From JBAXXL01 sp038206725 (lineage in GTDB: Bacteria > Bacteroidota > Ignavibacteria > Kapaibacteriales > UBA2268), in the NCBI GenBank assembly GCA_038206725.1, contig JBBRAO010000012.1:11341-75340 (forward strand): DNA of 64,000 nucleotides, written 5' to 3'. Below are positions 9,217 through 17,116 of this stretch, in pieces. Under the pieces are notes generated by a model that was not told the DNA's origin, did not search any database, and saw only the letters and a list, made by a program, of their open reading frames with translations. The translations under genes and the position numbers were made by a program. Positions within the stretch are counted from its first letter, which is position 1; each line of letters opens with the position of its first letter.

Positions 9217-10191
9217 CTATTTTTTTCTTTCTTCTATAGATTTTTGCACTTCTTTCAATAATTTTTTCTCATTTTCGGATAGTTCTTTAGGTAAGAGAGC
9301 TTGAACAATAATATATAAGTCGCCCTTCAATCCTGACGATCCGTAAATAGGCATACCTTCGCCCTTGATTTTAAATTGCTTTCCTATATGGCTCCCGGCT
9401 GTAACTTTCAAATTAAATTTCTTGCCGTAAAGGCCTATGTGCAGAGGTCCACCCAGCATCAAAACAAAAGCATCGGCATAAGTAGTCAAAAATAAATCAT
9501 TGACTTTGCGTTCGATATTCGCATCCGGCAAAACTCGTACTTTAATAATTACGTCGCCTGAGGGTCCGCCACCTTGTCCGGCATAACCTTTTCCGGTAAT
9601 TTTCTGAGTGAAGCCGTCGTAAAGTCCGGGTTTAAAATTAACTTTTATTTTATCATCGTTTATGGTTATCAATCTTGAAGTACCTTTGAAAGCTTCTTCC
9701 AACGATATTTCAATATACAATTCGGCATCTTCACCTCTTTGAGCTCTGCTTGCGGTGCGCCCTCTAAAAGGACTACCTTGCTGACCACCGCCGCCACCGA
9801 AGAGAGTTTCAAAGAAATCGGAATATCCACCACCGCCTCCGCCCGAAAACATATCGCCAAATGGGGATTTGCCGCGTCTTCCGCCGCCAGCACTTGCACC
9901 GCCGCCGCCGCGGTTAGCATATTGCTGCCAATCAAAATCGTCGTAAGAACCGCCGGCACCTTGGTGTTGATTCCAATTAGACCCAAATTTATCGTATTTG
10001 CTTCTCTTGTCTTTGTCGCTAAGCACATCGTTAGCTTCGGAAATTTCTTTAAACTTTTCCTCAGATTGCTTATCACCCGGATTTTTGTCGGGATGATGTT
10101 TTTGAGCTAATTTTCTATAAGCCTTTTTAATTTCGTCAGCAGTAGCTGTTTTTGAAACGCCTAAGATTTTATAATAATCTTTGTAATCCAT
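9217..10191 (-). CDS. DnaJ-family co-chaperone (CbpA type, no zinc finger)
   Basis: J-domain protein of 324 aa that would stimulate DnaK ATPase. The J domain is at 1-70 with the catalytic HPD at 33-35. A very Gly-rich linker spans ~75-150, and two C-terminal substrate-binding subdomains span ~155-310. The four CxxCxGxG repeats of true DnaJ are absent, which places it with CbpA/type-II J proteins. It lies 12 bases after the deaminase gene and directly abuts dnaG. A chaperone next to primase may reflect operon convenience rather than a shared function. Confidence 0.9.
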   Translation of the reverse strand: MDYKDYYKILGVSKTATADEIKKAYRKLAQKHHPDKNPGDKQSEEKFKEISEANDVLSDKDKRSKYDKFGSNWNQHQGAGGSYDDFDWQQYANRGGGGASAGGGRRGKSPFGDMFSGGGGGGYSDFFETLFGGGGGQQGSPFRGRTASRAQRGEDAELYIEISLEEAFKGTSRLITINDDKIKVNFKPGLYDGFTQKITGKGYAGQGGGPSGDVIIKVRVLPDANIERKVNDLFLTTYADAFVLMLGGPLHIGLYGKKFNLKVTAGSHIGKQFKIKGEGMPIYGSSGLKGDLYIIVQALLPKELSENEKKLLKEVQKSIEERKK

Positions 10192-10203
10192 ATTTAATGC
10201 TCC

Positions 10204-10776
10204 TTATTTATTTAATTGAACGAGAGCATTTAAACTTTCGCCATTCATAAATATCTCAGGTACAACGATGTCCATCTCGATATATTGCAATACAACACCC
10301 GATTCGATAAACATTTCCCTTACTTTTTCTTCCGAAAGTTTCCATTTGCCGATTGTATTTTTATCATAAAAATCCTGTCCGTTTTTATGGACTACAACCT
10401 CGGCAATTCCGCATTGGATTATTGCTCTCGCGCAATCGAAGCACGGGGTCCAAGGCACATATAGCTTGCAACCTTTCAGAACCGTCCCGCGTCTTGCGGC
10501 GTTATATATAGCGTTTCTTTCGGCGTGTTCAATCCAAAAATATTTTTCACCGCCCTCGCGTGAAAGCCGTTTGTTGTACATATCGGGGTCAATTCCACGA
10601 GGAAGGGAATTGTATCCTGTCGAAACCAAAACGTTGTCAGCGTCCACAATTACAGAGCCTACGTGTGTTGATGGGTCGCGGGACCGCATAGCTATTAAGT
10701 AACACATAGTCATATAAAGTTGGTCCCAGTGGGGACGATTTCTCGATGAGGCTTGTTCTTCTTCAGGTGTTTTCAT
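10204..10776 (-). CDS. dCMP deaminase (ComEB-like)
   Basis: Zinc-dependent deaminase converting dCMP to dUMP for thymidylate synthesis. The 190-aa protein shows the zinc/catalytic motif HAE at 84-86 and PCFDC at 111-115 (ligands H84, C112, C115; proton shuttle E86). An N-terminal STHVGSVIV segment and the insert with GYNSLPRGI are typical of dCMP deaminases rather than cytidine deaminases. It is the first gene of the operon with dnaJ and dnaG, so nucleotide supply and priming are co-expressed. A minus-strand -7 box lies 33 bases upstream. Confidence 0.9.
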   Translation of the reverse strand: MKTPEEEQASSRNRPHWDQLYMTMCYLIAMRSRDPSTHVGSVIVDADNVLVSTGYNSLPRGIDPDMYNKRLSREGGEKYFWIEHAERNAIYNAARRGTVLKGCKLYVPWTPCFDCARAIIQCGIAEVVVHKNGQDFYDKNTIGKWKLSEEKVREMFIESGVVLQYIEMDIVVPEIFMNGESLNALVQLNK

Positions 10777-10808
10777 TGATTTATTTTTTTTGTGTTTTAC
10801 ATTATAAG

Positions 10809-10816
10809 CAAAAATA
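10809..10816 (-). promoter_or_regulatory. Candidate -7 box upstream of the deaminase operon
   Basis: Reads TATTTTTG on the minus strand, 32 bases before the deaminase start. No matching -33 TTTG at 19 bases spacing. Confidence 0.4.
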
Positions 10817-10842
10817 ATTTTTTTTTAGGGATATTTAATGAT

Positions 10843-10850
10843 TAATTTTG
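10843..10850 (+). promoter_or_regulatory. Candidate -7 box TAATTTTG upstream of murA
   Basis: Perfect TAnnTTTG box 74 bases before the murA ATG. The -33 position at 19 bases reads TTTT (3/4). Confidence 0.45.
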
Positions 10851-10924
10851 CATTCAGAAAATATGTTTTTATATAATTAGCTTGATTATCAATATAATCA
10901 ATTCACTTAGGAAATTAAATCTGT

Positions 10925-12187
10925 ATGGATAAATTTGTAGTAAAAGGCGGAAATACTCTTAACGGAAAGGTCAAAATATCGGGCGCAAAGAATGCTTCGC
11001 TTGCATTAATACCCGCAACTTTATTAGCCCCGGGCATATACAATTTGGCAAACACACCTAATCTGCGCGATGTATGGACAATGTCCAGATTAATGATGGC
11101 TTTGGGTGCTTTTTGCGAATTGAATAATAATACATTGTTTATTGATACTACAAATGTCAATTCAGTTATTGCTCCTTACGATTATGTGAAAATGATGCGC
11201 GCTTCATTTTACGTATTAGGACCCCTGACTGCTCGTTATGGAGAAGCTCGCGTTTCACTGCCGGGTGGCTGCGCTTGGGGACCTCGACCTGTGGACCTAC
11301 ATTTGAAAGTAATGGAGTCTTTGGGTGCGGAAATAACTTTGGAAGGCGGATATATAATTTCAAAAGCCGCTCGTTTGCACGGAGCGCGTTTCCATTTCGA
11401 TATCTCCAGTGTTGGAGCAACAGGAAATGCTGTTATGGCGGCGGTTTTGGCAAAAGGTACATCGTACTTCACCAATTCAGCAACCGAACCGGAGATAACA
11501 CATCTTTGCAGAACGTTGGTAAAAATGGGTGCGAAAATAAACGGTGTTGGTACGGACACTTTGGAAATTGAAGGAGTTGACGATTTGAAAGCGATTAACT
11601 TCGATAATATCCCCGACCGTATCGAAGCGGCTACATTTTTAATTGCCGGGGCTATGACAGGTGGACATATTGAAATGTCAGGTGTAAATCCATACCACTT
11701 TGCGTCGGTAATTGCGAAATTGGAACAAGCCGGTTGTGAAATTGATTGTATTTCGGACAGGATAATTCTAACCGCGCCGAACGGAATAAGCCCTGTGGAT
11801 TTGATAACAGCGCCATATCCCGGACTTCCGACAGATATTCAACCTGTTTGGACGGCATTTATGACTGTAGCGGGTGGAAATTCTAAAATTATTGATAATA
11901 TATACCACGATCGCTTCAAGCACGTTCCTGAATTGACTCGTATGGGCGCTCAAATTGACGTGGTTGAGAATACTGCCATTGTCGCAGGGAATCACAAGCT
12001 GAAAGGCGCGGCTGTAATGGCGACCGATTTACGCGCGGGTGCGGCTATGGTATTGGCGGGATTAACAGCCGAAGGAACGACCGACGTTCACAGAATATAT
12101 CACATCGACCGCGGATATGAAGATTTTGAAAAGAAACTAAGTGCTTTAGGTGCTGATATCAGGCGCGAAAAAACCGATTTAATATAA
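10925..12187 (+). CDS. murA: UDP-N-acetylglucosamine 1-carboxyvinyltransferase
   Basis: First committed step of peptidoglycan synthesis: transfers enolpyruvate from PEP to UDP-GlcNAc. The 420-aa length is standard. The substrate-binding KN pair is at 22-23. The catalytic cysteine is C116 in LPGGCAWGPRPVDLH; having Cys rather than Asp there predicts fosfomycin sensitivity at this enzyme. DLRAGAAMVLAGL near the C-terminus is also family-typical. It is transcribed alone and divergently from the deaminase operon. Confidence 0.96.
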   Translation: MDKFVVKGGNTLNGKVKISGAKNASLALIPATLLAPGIYNLANTPNLRDVWTMSRLMMALGAFCELNNNTLFIDTTNVNSVIAPYDYVKMMRASFYVLGPLTARYGEARVSLPGGCAWGPRPVDLHLKVMESLGAEITLEGGYIISKAARLHGARFHFDISSVGATGNAVMAAVLAKGTSYFTNSATEPEITHLCRTLVKMGAKINGVGTDTLEIEGVDDLKAINFDNIPDRIEAATFLIAGAMTGGHIEMSGVNPYHFASVIAKLEQAGCEIDCISDRIILTAPNGISPVDLITAPYPGLPTDIQPVWTAFMTVAGGNSKIIDNIYHDRFKHVPELTRMGAQIDVVENTAIVAGNHKLKGAAVMATDLRAGAAMVLAGLTAEGTTDVHRIYHIDRGYEDFEKKLSALGADIRREKTDLI

Positions 12188-12728
12188 AAATTATAAAGTG
12201 AAGAAGTTAGGAGAAGCCAAAGAGAAACCCCCTAACCCACTTTGAAAAATGGGGAACCGAAGAAAGAGAGCCGAGGCGTCATCCTGAACGAAGTGAATAA
12301 TCCAGTTAAACAATTTTGAATTTTGAATGAGAAGAAAGAGCCGGTCATCGAGCGGAGTCGAGATGTACCGGCGAAAAAGAGAAATCCCGTAAGGGATTTA
12401 ATATCGGTAGAAAAAGCTGAATGGTGGCTACGAAGTGCCGTAGGTACGATATATACGAAATCTGAAAGAACCTTATTACCTTATTAATTCCAAAAATAAG
12501 GTAATAAGGTCAAATGATGGAATGGCGTCTAATTTTCTACTAAGGGTTTGAAGAGAAATAAGGTTTTTTAATAGGAACGTCTTTTCCAAAAGTCCACTCA
12601 AAAAATATGGAATTCCGGGGTGTGTTCCAAGTGCTGTCCATCTGATAAGTAAAAAATAAAATATATTTTCTTATAATCGTTTTTATTAGTATTGTAAATA
12701 TATTAGCTATTATAAAAAAGGAATAGAT
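12188..12728. repeat. Intergenic palindrome mosaic
   Basis: No gene is seen. The first ~260 bases are built from repeat modules found elsewhere: the CCCCTAACCC/GGGG phrase (also at 90-120), CATCCTGAACGAAGTGAA (inverse near 57289-57306), the CCGGTCATCGAGCGGAGTCG module at 12341-12365 (inverse at 57404 and 57453), and a minus-strand copy of the 67-bp element at 12382-12448. The last ~200 bases carry an AAGGTAATAAGG phrase and the leader of the toxin-antitoxin gene pair. Confidence 0.6.
12382..12448 (-). repeat. 67-bp dispersed element, copy 1
   Basis: On the minus strand it begins GTACCTACGGCACTTC and ends ATCCC..GGGATT after TTTTTCTACCGATATTAAAT. Its two ends match the 57156-57222 copy closely, while the ~20 central bases differ. 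Both copies are 67 bp long. Confidence 0.8.
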
Positions 12729-12971
12729 ATGCAGACAGTTGAATTCGACACATATATATCGCAGAATTGCATATATATTCCGCTCAATTTATCACAACTT
12801 AATAATCGAAAAGCAAAAGTTTCTTTATTACTGCCAGATATGACCGAGGTGGGCAATTTCGACAAAACAGCTCTAATAGCGGCTGTTGAAAAAGCAAAAA
12901 GAAAAAACGTGTTTGAGAATATTGAGAATTCTGTTTTATGGCAGGAAGAAATAAGAAATGAATGGGAATAG
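12729..12971 (+). CDS. Putative antitoxin of a VapBC-like pair
   Basis: An 80-aa protein with a short N-terminal beta-rich segment (VEFDTYISQNCIYIPLNL) and an acidic/basic helical tail (ALIAAVEKAKRKNVFENI, WQEEIRNEWE). This is the layout of antitoxins encoded directly before PIN-domain toxins in Bacteroidota. The following PIN gene starts inside it, with a 14-base overlap (12958-12971), which fits coupled toxin-antitoxin translation. I recognise the arrangement rather than the antitoxin fold. Because the toxin reading frame is broken, this may now be a solitary antitoxin. Confidence 0.6.
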   Translation: MQTVEFDTYISQNCIYIPLNLSQLNNRKAKVSLLLPDMTEVGNFDKTALIAAVEKAKRKNVFENIENSVLWQEEIRNEWE

Positions 12972-13346
12972 GGCGGTACTAGATAGTAATGTTATTATTG
13001 ACGCATCCAAGGGAATCGTTTCTATTCAAGAAATTGTTTCTGAATTTGATTTTTTGTTTATTTCAATCATAAGCTATATAGAGATTTTAGGTTTTCAATT
13101 TACAAAGACACTGAAAAGTTATTGGTTGAAAATATTATAGATAATATATCTATTGTTAATGTTGATAAAGAAATAGCTGACATCGGAATCGAATACAGAC
13201 GAAGAAACAAAATCAAACTTCCCGATGCTTTAATATTAGCAACCTCAAAGAGTTCTCAAGCAGTTTTACTTACAAGAAATGTTAATGATTTTATTAATAT
13301 TGACAAATCTGTAAGTATCATCAAACCAAATGTACTAGAATTATAA
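12958..13346 (+). pseudogene. PIN-domain (VapC-like) toxin, frameshifted
   Basis: VapC toxins are PIN-fold RNases. Frame 1 (12958-13140) encodes the first acidic motif LDSNVIID and SYIEILGF, then runs into TAG. The remainder continues in another frame to 13346 with KLPDALILATS and LLTRNVNDF, giving all expected PIN acidic residues. Adding one T to the TTTT run at 13092-13095 would join the halves as GFSIYKDTEKLL. This is either an inactivated toxin or a homopolymer sequencing error. The gene overlaps the antitoxin by 14 bases. Confidence 0.75.
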
Positions 13347-13508
13347 GCAAGAAAAATAAAATATATTATTAAATGTCTAACCTTTGTGGTCAGTTCATTA
13401 AGCGTGGGATTGATGAAAAAATAAGGTAATAATGTTATGTATTCGTAAATATCTGTTTTGCTGTGGTTAGAAGAGAAATAAGGTTTTCTCAAATTTTATG
13501 CATATTTC

Positions 13509-13574
13509 GTACCTACGGCACGTCGTGGTCATTATCGGACTTTTTTCTATAAACATTTTATCCCTAAAGGGATT
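13509..13574 (+). repeat. 67-bp-type dispersed element, copy 2 (diverged)
   Basis: Starts GTACCTACGGCAC and ends TATCCCTAAAGGGATT after TTTTTTCTATAAACATT. Same end modules and nearly the same length (66 bp) as the copies at 12382-12448 and 57156-57222, with an unrelated centre. Confidence 0.7.
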
Positions 13575-13677
13575 ATCTTTGCAGTTTTCTTCTTCGCATT
13601 AATAATTTACAATTTATCATTGTTTGGCTTCTTTCTTCCCCAATCCCCAAACACCCCAAATTGAAGATGGCATCTCG

Positions 13678-13878
13678 ACTCCGCTCGGGTGACCGGCACG
13701 ACTCCGCTCGGGTGACCAGCACCACTCCGCTCGGGTGACCAGCACCACTCCGCTCGGGTGACCGGCACGACTCCGCTCGGGTGACCGGCACGACTCCGCT
13801 CGGGTGACCAGCACCACTCCGCTCGGGTGACCAGCACCACTCCGCTCGGGTGACCAGCACCACTCCGCTCGGGTGACC
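13678..13878. repeat. Nine tandem copies of a 23-bp unit
   Basis: Unit starts are at 13678, 13701, 13724, 13747, 13770, 13793, 13816, 13839 and 13862, an exact 23-base period. The core ACTCCGCTCGGGTGACC is invariant, and the remaining 6 bases alternate between GGCACG and AGCACC. The ninth copy is cut after 17 bases. The unit resembles the dispersed module CTCGACTTCGCTCGATGACC at 57404 and 57453, so the array looks like a tandem expansion of it. There are no spacers, so this is not a CRISPR. Confidence 0.95.
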
Positions 13879-13960
13879 TTTCAAGTCGGTAAAGACAGCA
13901 CGTCTTCTCATTCTCCCACTATGTGGAAAAGTTTTTTGAACAATCTAATGGGGATTTTCG

Positions 13961-13968
13961 TAATTTTG
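13961..13968 (+). promoter_or_regulatory. Candidate -7 box TAATTTTG upstream of 14003
   Basis: Perfect -7 consensus 34 bases before the start at 14003. A TTTG lies at 13935-13938 but with 22 rather than 19 bases spacing. Confidence 0.45.
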
Positions 13969-14002
13969 CATAGGGAAACAACAAGAATTAACGAAATTAA
14001 AA

Positions 14003-14335
14003 ATGAAAATTAAAGATATATACAATGAATTAGAAACAACAGCAAACAATCTCGGCATAAAGATACATAAAGACATAGGACGATTCAAAACGGGGTTTGC
14101 GTTGGTAAACGACAAAAAAACAGTACTCATAAACAAAACAACATCATTGGAAACTCGCGCGGTTTCACTGGCACGGGCATTAGTCACCATCGGATTGGAC
14201 GATGTGTATCTAAAACCCGCGGTTAGACAATACATAGAAGACGAAACCAATGGCGAAGAAATAAAAATAGATTTTGAAATTACGGCTCCAATACTTAACG
14301 GATACCATAAAAATGGAAAAAATGGCACTAAATGA
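14003..14335 (+). CDS. Conserved-looking hypothetical protein
   Basis: A 110-aa, highly charged cytoplasmic protein with no signal peptide or membrane segment. An N-terminal helix (IKDIYNELETTANNLGIKI) is followed by a central segment with VLINKTTSLETRAVSLARAL and a helical region. I do not recognise the family. Its end overlaps the NifU-domain gene by 23 bases, so the two are translationally coupled and may act together, perhaps around Fe-S metabolism. That link is an inference from position only. Confidence 0.7.
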   Translation: MKIKDIYNELETTANNLGIKIHKDIGRFKTGFALVNDKKTVLINKTTSLETRAVSLARALVTIGLDDVYLKPAVRQYIEDETNGEEIKIDFEITAPILNGYHKNGKNGTK

Positions 14336-14564
14336 CGTATTAACAAGAATCGAAGCGGCTCTCGAAGACCTGCGCCCTTTTCTACAAGAAGATGGCGGCG
14401 GCATCGAATTTGTGAATTTCGAAGAGGATACGCAAACTTTGGTACTGCGTATGACCGGAGCCTGCAAAAACTGCCCGATGCATCTGATGACATTTCGGGC
14501 GGGAATCGAACGTTATATTTTACACAAGGTGCCTGAAGTAAGGCGTATAGAAGAAGCACACTAA
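14313..14564 (+). CDS. NifU-like C-terminal domain Fe-S scaffold
   Basis: A small (83 aa) protein equal to the C-terminal NifU/Nfu domain, which holds and delivers Fe-S clusters. It shows FLQEDGGGIEFV near 20-31 and the cluster-binding CKNCPM near 47-52. An in-frame ATG at 14274 would add 13 residues lacking homology, so I prefer the ATG at 14313 (14322 is also possible). It overlaps the preceding hypothetical gene and converges with the CNNM gene with zero bases between the two stop codons (14564/14565). Confidence 0.9.
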   Translation: MEKMALNDVLTRIEAALEDLRPFLQEDGGGIEFVNFEEDTQTLVLRMTGACKNCPMHLMTFRAGIERYILHKVPEVRRIEEAH

Positions 14565-15590
14565 TTATTCGAAGGTTCTGTGGCTTAGTTTTGATTTGTC
14601 CATCGCGACCTTTCGCATATCGGCAAACTCATCTCGCTCATCCACTATCTCGATACTGAGAATCTCCTCAACTATATCCTCCAATGTGATAATGCCAGAG
14701 AAGGCACCGAATTCATCGTATAAAATTGCCAAATGAATCTTGGATTTAATCAATTCATTGAATAGAATATCGAGTTTAATATCCTCATCCACTTTTAGGA
14801 TTTTGTTCTTTCTACTAATCTCGCCGACAGTAATACTTTTTTCTTTGCCAATCAACCTAATCAAATCCTTTACATATAGGATTCCGGTCATATTGTCGGG
14901 AGTATCCGTGTAAAGCGGTATTCGACTGAATCCCCTGCCCATAATTTCATCAATCAAGCCGCTGTTGATTTCTCTGTTTTCGCTAAGGTAATATACCACA
15001 GTAGCGGGAGTTCCGATTTGAATAGCTGTTTTATCGGAGAACGTTAGAGCGCCTAATATGATTCTTTCCTCGTCGGCGTCTATATCGGAGTCCGGTTCGT
15101 CTTCCTGCTTTTTGATTATCTCGCTGATTTCTTGTTTACTTAAAACTTTACCTTTTTCCTTGCCAAGCATTAAATCCAGCAAAAGTGAAAGTGGTTTCGT
15201 AATTGGGTAGAGTATGATTTCGATTAAACGGATAATCCATATAAAATATGGAATATACCGCATCGAATGACGGCTAAAAAGTGCTTGTGGGAAGAGTTCA
15301 CCCACCAATGTAATAAGTCCTGTAGATATTAGTATAGCTATCAACCCCGAGGCTAAAGACCCCAGATAAATAGAAATCGCGGAGTTGACGGCAACATTTC
15401 CTAAAAGTAATGTAGAAAGTAACAGGCTTGGGTTTTTTCGCAAGTGAAATATTCGTTCGGCTCTTTTATCACCGGCTATCATCTTCGCGGCTAAATCTTC
15501 CGTTCGGATGCTGAACATTCCGATAGTCATACCGGAAAAAACAGCTGACATTAAAACTAAACCTGCTATTATAAAGTAACTTGTAATCAT
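14565..15590 (-). CDS. CNNM/DUF21 and CBS-domain membrane protein (hemolysin C-type)
   Basis: 341-aa inner-membrane protein. The N-terminal DUF21/CNNM transmembrane region (~1-140, starting MITSYFIIAGLVLMSAVFSG) is followed by a cytosolic linker and a CBS-domain pair (~185-310, including SRIPLYTDTPDNMTGILYVKD). The family covers CorC/YhdP/CNNM proteins linked to Mg2+ homeostasis. The C-terminal CorC_HlyC domain usual in longer members is missing, so this is a shorter variant. It is transcribed alone on the minus strand. Confidence 0.88.
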   Translation of the reverse strand: MITSYFIIAGLVLMSAVFSGMTIGMFSIRTEDLAAKMIAGDKRAERIFHLRKNPSLLLSTLLLGNVAVNSAISIYLGSLASGLIAILISTGLITLVGELFPQALFSRHSMRYIPYFIWIIRLIEIILYPITKPLSLLLDLMLGKEKGKVLSKQEISEIIKKQEDEPDSDIDADEERIILGALTFSDKTAIQIGTPATVVYYLSENREINSGLIDEIMGRGFSRIPLYTDTPDNMTGILYVKDLIRLIGKEKSITVGEISRKNKILKVDEDIKLDILFNELIKSKIHLAILYDEFGAFSGIITLEDIVEEILSIEIVDERDEFADMRKVAMDKSKLSHRTFE

Positions 15591-16332
15591 ATTTCGCTAA
15601 TATTATTGATATTATTCGGAAAGTAAAAAAAATATGACGAAATATAGGCATTGTTGGTGTAAATGGGTTTTTTGTTAATTTAAAATGAATGACACACCGA
15701 TTAACAAATATTTGGTCGAACAAGCAACCTTGCTTGTTCGCTGAATCACGAATAAAACTCGTTACCAAGCTCCCGCTTGGTAACGCAAACTGAGTAGAGA
15801 CGCACGGTCGTGTGTCTCCTTCGTTATCACCATTCCCTACCACCCCAAACTTAACAAAATAAAATATTTTTCGGTTTTTTTTAATTATTTATCATTGTTT
15901 TATTTGTTATTATATAGATAGATAGATAGATAGATAGATAGAGCTGTTTTATTTACAAAGATTAATTTTTCTTATTTGGTATTGTCATTGGAATTATATA
16001 ATTTTGAAATGTACTGATTGACGATATGAATTATGAATTTTATTTACAAAGAATTATTGAATATTCTTTGTTGTTTTTTAAGATTATTATTTATTAAATT
16101 ATTTGTTAAAATGACAGGAGACACGCCTATGATTGCCCAAACAAAAAAGCCAAAGTTTTTTCCTTGGTAAAGTTTTTCTCTGGCTTAACGAGAACATAAA
16201 TAATACTTCACCAAATAAATGAAGTATTACCTATTTTGTAAAAATAAGTGATTACAAAATTAATAAATATTGGTGATACTTCAAGAGAATCTTCTACTAA
16301 TTAAGGTCATTTTTAAATTTTGGAGTATTTTT
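15591..16332. repeat. Intergenic region with palindromes and a tetranucleotide repeat
   Basis: No gene is seen. Palindromes: CGAACAAGCA/TGCTTGTTCG at 15717-15740 (10-bp arms), CGTTACCAAGC/GCTTGGTAACG at 15760-15785 (11-bp arms) and a degenerate GTAGAGACG element near 15794-15818. Seven TAGA units occupy 15915-15942. A 9-bp stem TAATACTTC/GAAGTATTA at 16201-16229 lies about 100 bases before the next gene and could be regulatory. Confidence 0.7.
15915..15942. repeat. (TAGA)7 microsatellite
   Basis: Seven perfect TAGA units in non-coding, AT-rich DNA between divergent genes. Copy number could vary by slippage. Confidence 0.9.
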
Positions 16333-17101
16333 ATGAAAGCTAATAAGATTTTAGCAAAATTGGTCCTATGCGGATTAATTTCTTTCTTTTGTTTAGGATT
16401 AATTGAAGCAAATGCACAGTATCAATTCCCTGCATGTACTACATTAACTTTTCCTGAGTGTTATGATGATAGTTGCAATGATCCTAATGCCACGTGGCAA
16501 ACTTATACTATGGACATATCCTATCCTGAATGGCCATTATGTACATTACATGTAACATTTTGTGTCAAAGAGTGCGAATATCCCCAACATAGCACCCAAT
16601 GGGCAATTAATGGAATTTGGGTATCATTACCAGAATGTAATAATTTCCATAACTGGATTACCAATAATGGTTCTGGTTTTGACCAAGAAAAGTGGGAAAG
16701 AAGTGAAACTTAAATTGGTTAGATCATTTTCACTTAAGTTATTTGATTTGTGGTATGCAGCTGCACCACAATGGGCTAAAGATAGAGTTTTATGTGGTTC
16801 AGGATATCACGAAAAAGTAACCTATTGGGAGGCTTCATGCACAAAAACATGTTCTGTTATGACCTCTGTTAATAATCAACCTGTTTATGTTTTAACGCAA
16901 GTTTCTTGCGTTGATTTAAATTATTGTTGTGGTGTACACTACAAATATTGTAAAGATGCAAATGGGAATACTGTCGTTGATGAAAGTGCAGTTGGTCATG
17001 TTATTAATTGTTATGTTACACCTTTCCCTGATCCATCAGGGTGTCCCGAAGGAACAGATCTTGAAGTTAGTTATTGTAATGATAATTGCCTTCTTCAATA
17101 A
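16333..17101 (+). pseudogene. Secreted Cys-rich protein, frameshifted
   Basis: The start at 16333 gives a clear signal peptide (MKANKILAKLVLCGLISFF... ANAQ). The frame stays open to TAA at 16711-16713. The sequence then continues in another frame from about 16700 to 17101, with a similar Cys-rich style (CGSGYHEKVTYWEASC, CCGVHYKYC, CPEGTDLEVSYCNDNC). The two parts most likely form one ~255-residue exported protein split by a frameshift around 16690-16715. An in-frame start at 16270 exists but lacks a signal peptide. No T9SS CTD is visible. The function is unknown. Confidence 0.6.
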
Positions 17102-17116
17102 AACAGGAGCTAAGCT

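Larger units (their letters stand above)
13347..14002. repeat. Intergenic region with dispersed and tandem repeats
   Basis: No real gene. It contains TTCATTAAGCGTGGGATTGATG at about 13394-13415 (related to the 6991-7014 palindrome and its flank at 25301), a third copy of the 67-bp element at 13509-13574, and the nine-unit 23-bp array at 13678-13878. The minus strand of the array is open in all three frames, because 23 is not a multiple of three and the unit lacks stops. Those apparent reading frames are not supported as genes. The last ~40 bases carry a -7 box for the next gene. Confidence 0.7.

Noticed and set aside
9669..10110. Reading frames on both strands over the Gly-rich linker of the dnaJ-like gene
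   Set aside because: They are shadows of the GC-richer glycine codons. The J domain and C-terminal domains define the real frame.
11166..11995. Several antisense and shifted frames within murA
   Set aside because: murA is full length with its catalytic Cys. The extra frames have no domain or start support.
13678..13878. Possible CRISPR array
   Set aside because: Units abut directly with no unique spacers, the period is 23 bp, and no cas genes are in the window.
13573..13911. Three overlapping minus-strand reading frames with repeated peptide VTRAE..SPERSGAGHPSG
   Set aside because: They arise only because the 23-bp tandem unit has no stops on that strand and shifts frame each copy. No start signal or known protein; treated as a non-coding repeat array.
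15915..15942. Phase-variation promoter repeat
   Set aside because: The TAGA run is several hundred bases from either flanking gene start, and no promoter elements bracket it.
16562..17101. Independent gene in the second frame of the Cys-rich locus
   Set aside because: Its first ~45 residues are the shifted translation of the signal-peptide-bearing gene and it lacks its own signal. It fits better as the distal half of one frameshifted gene.
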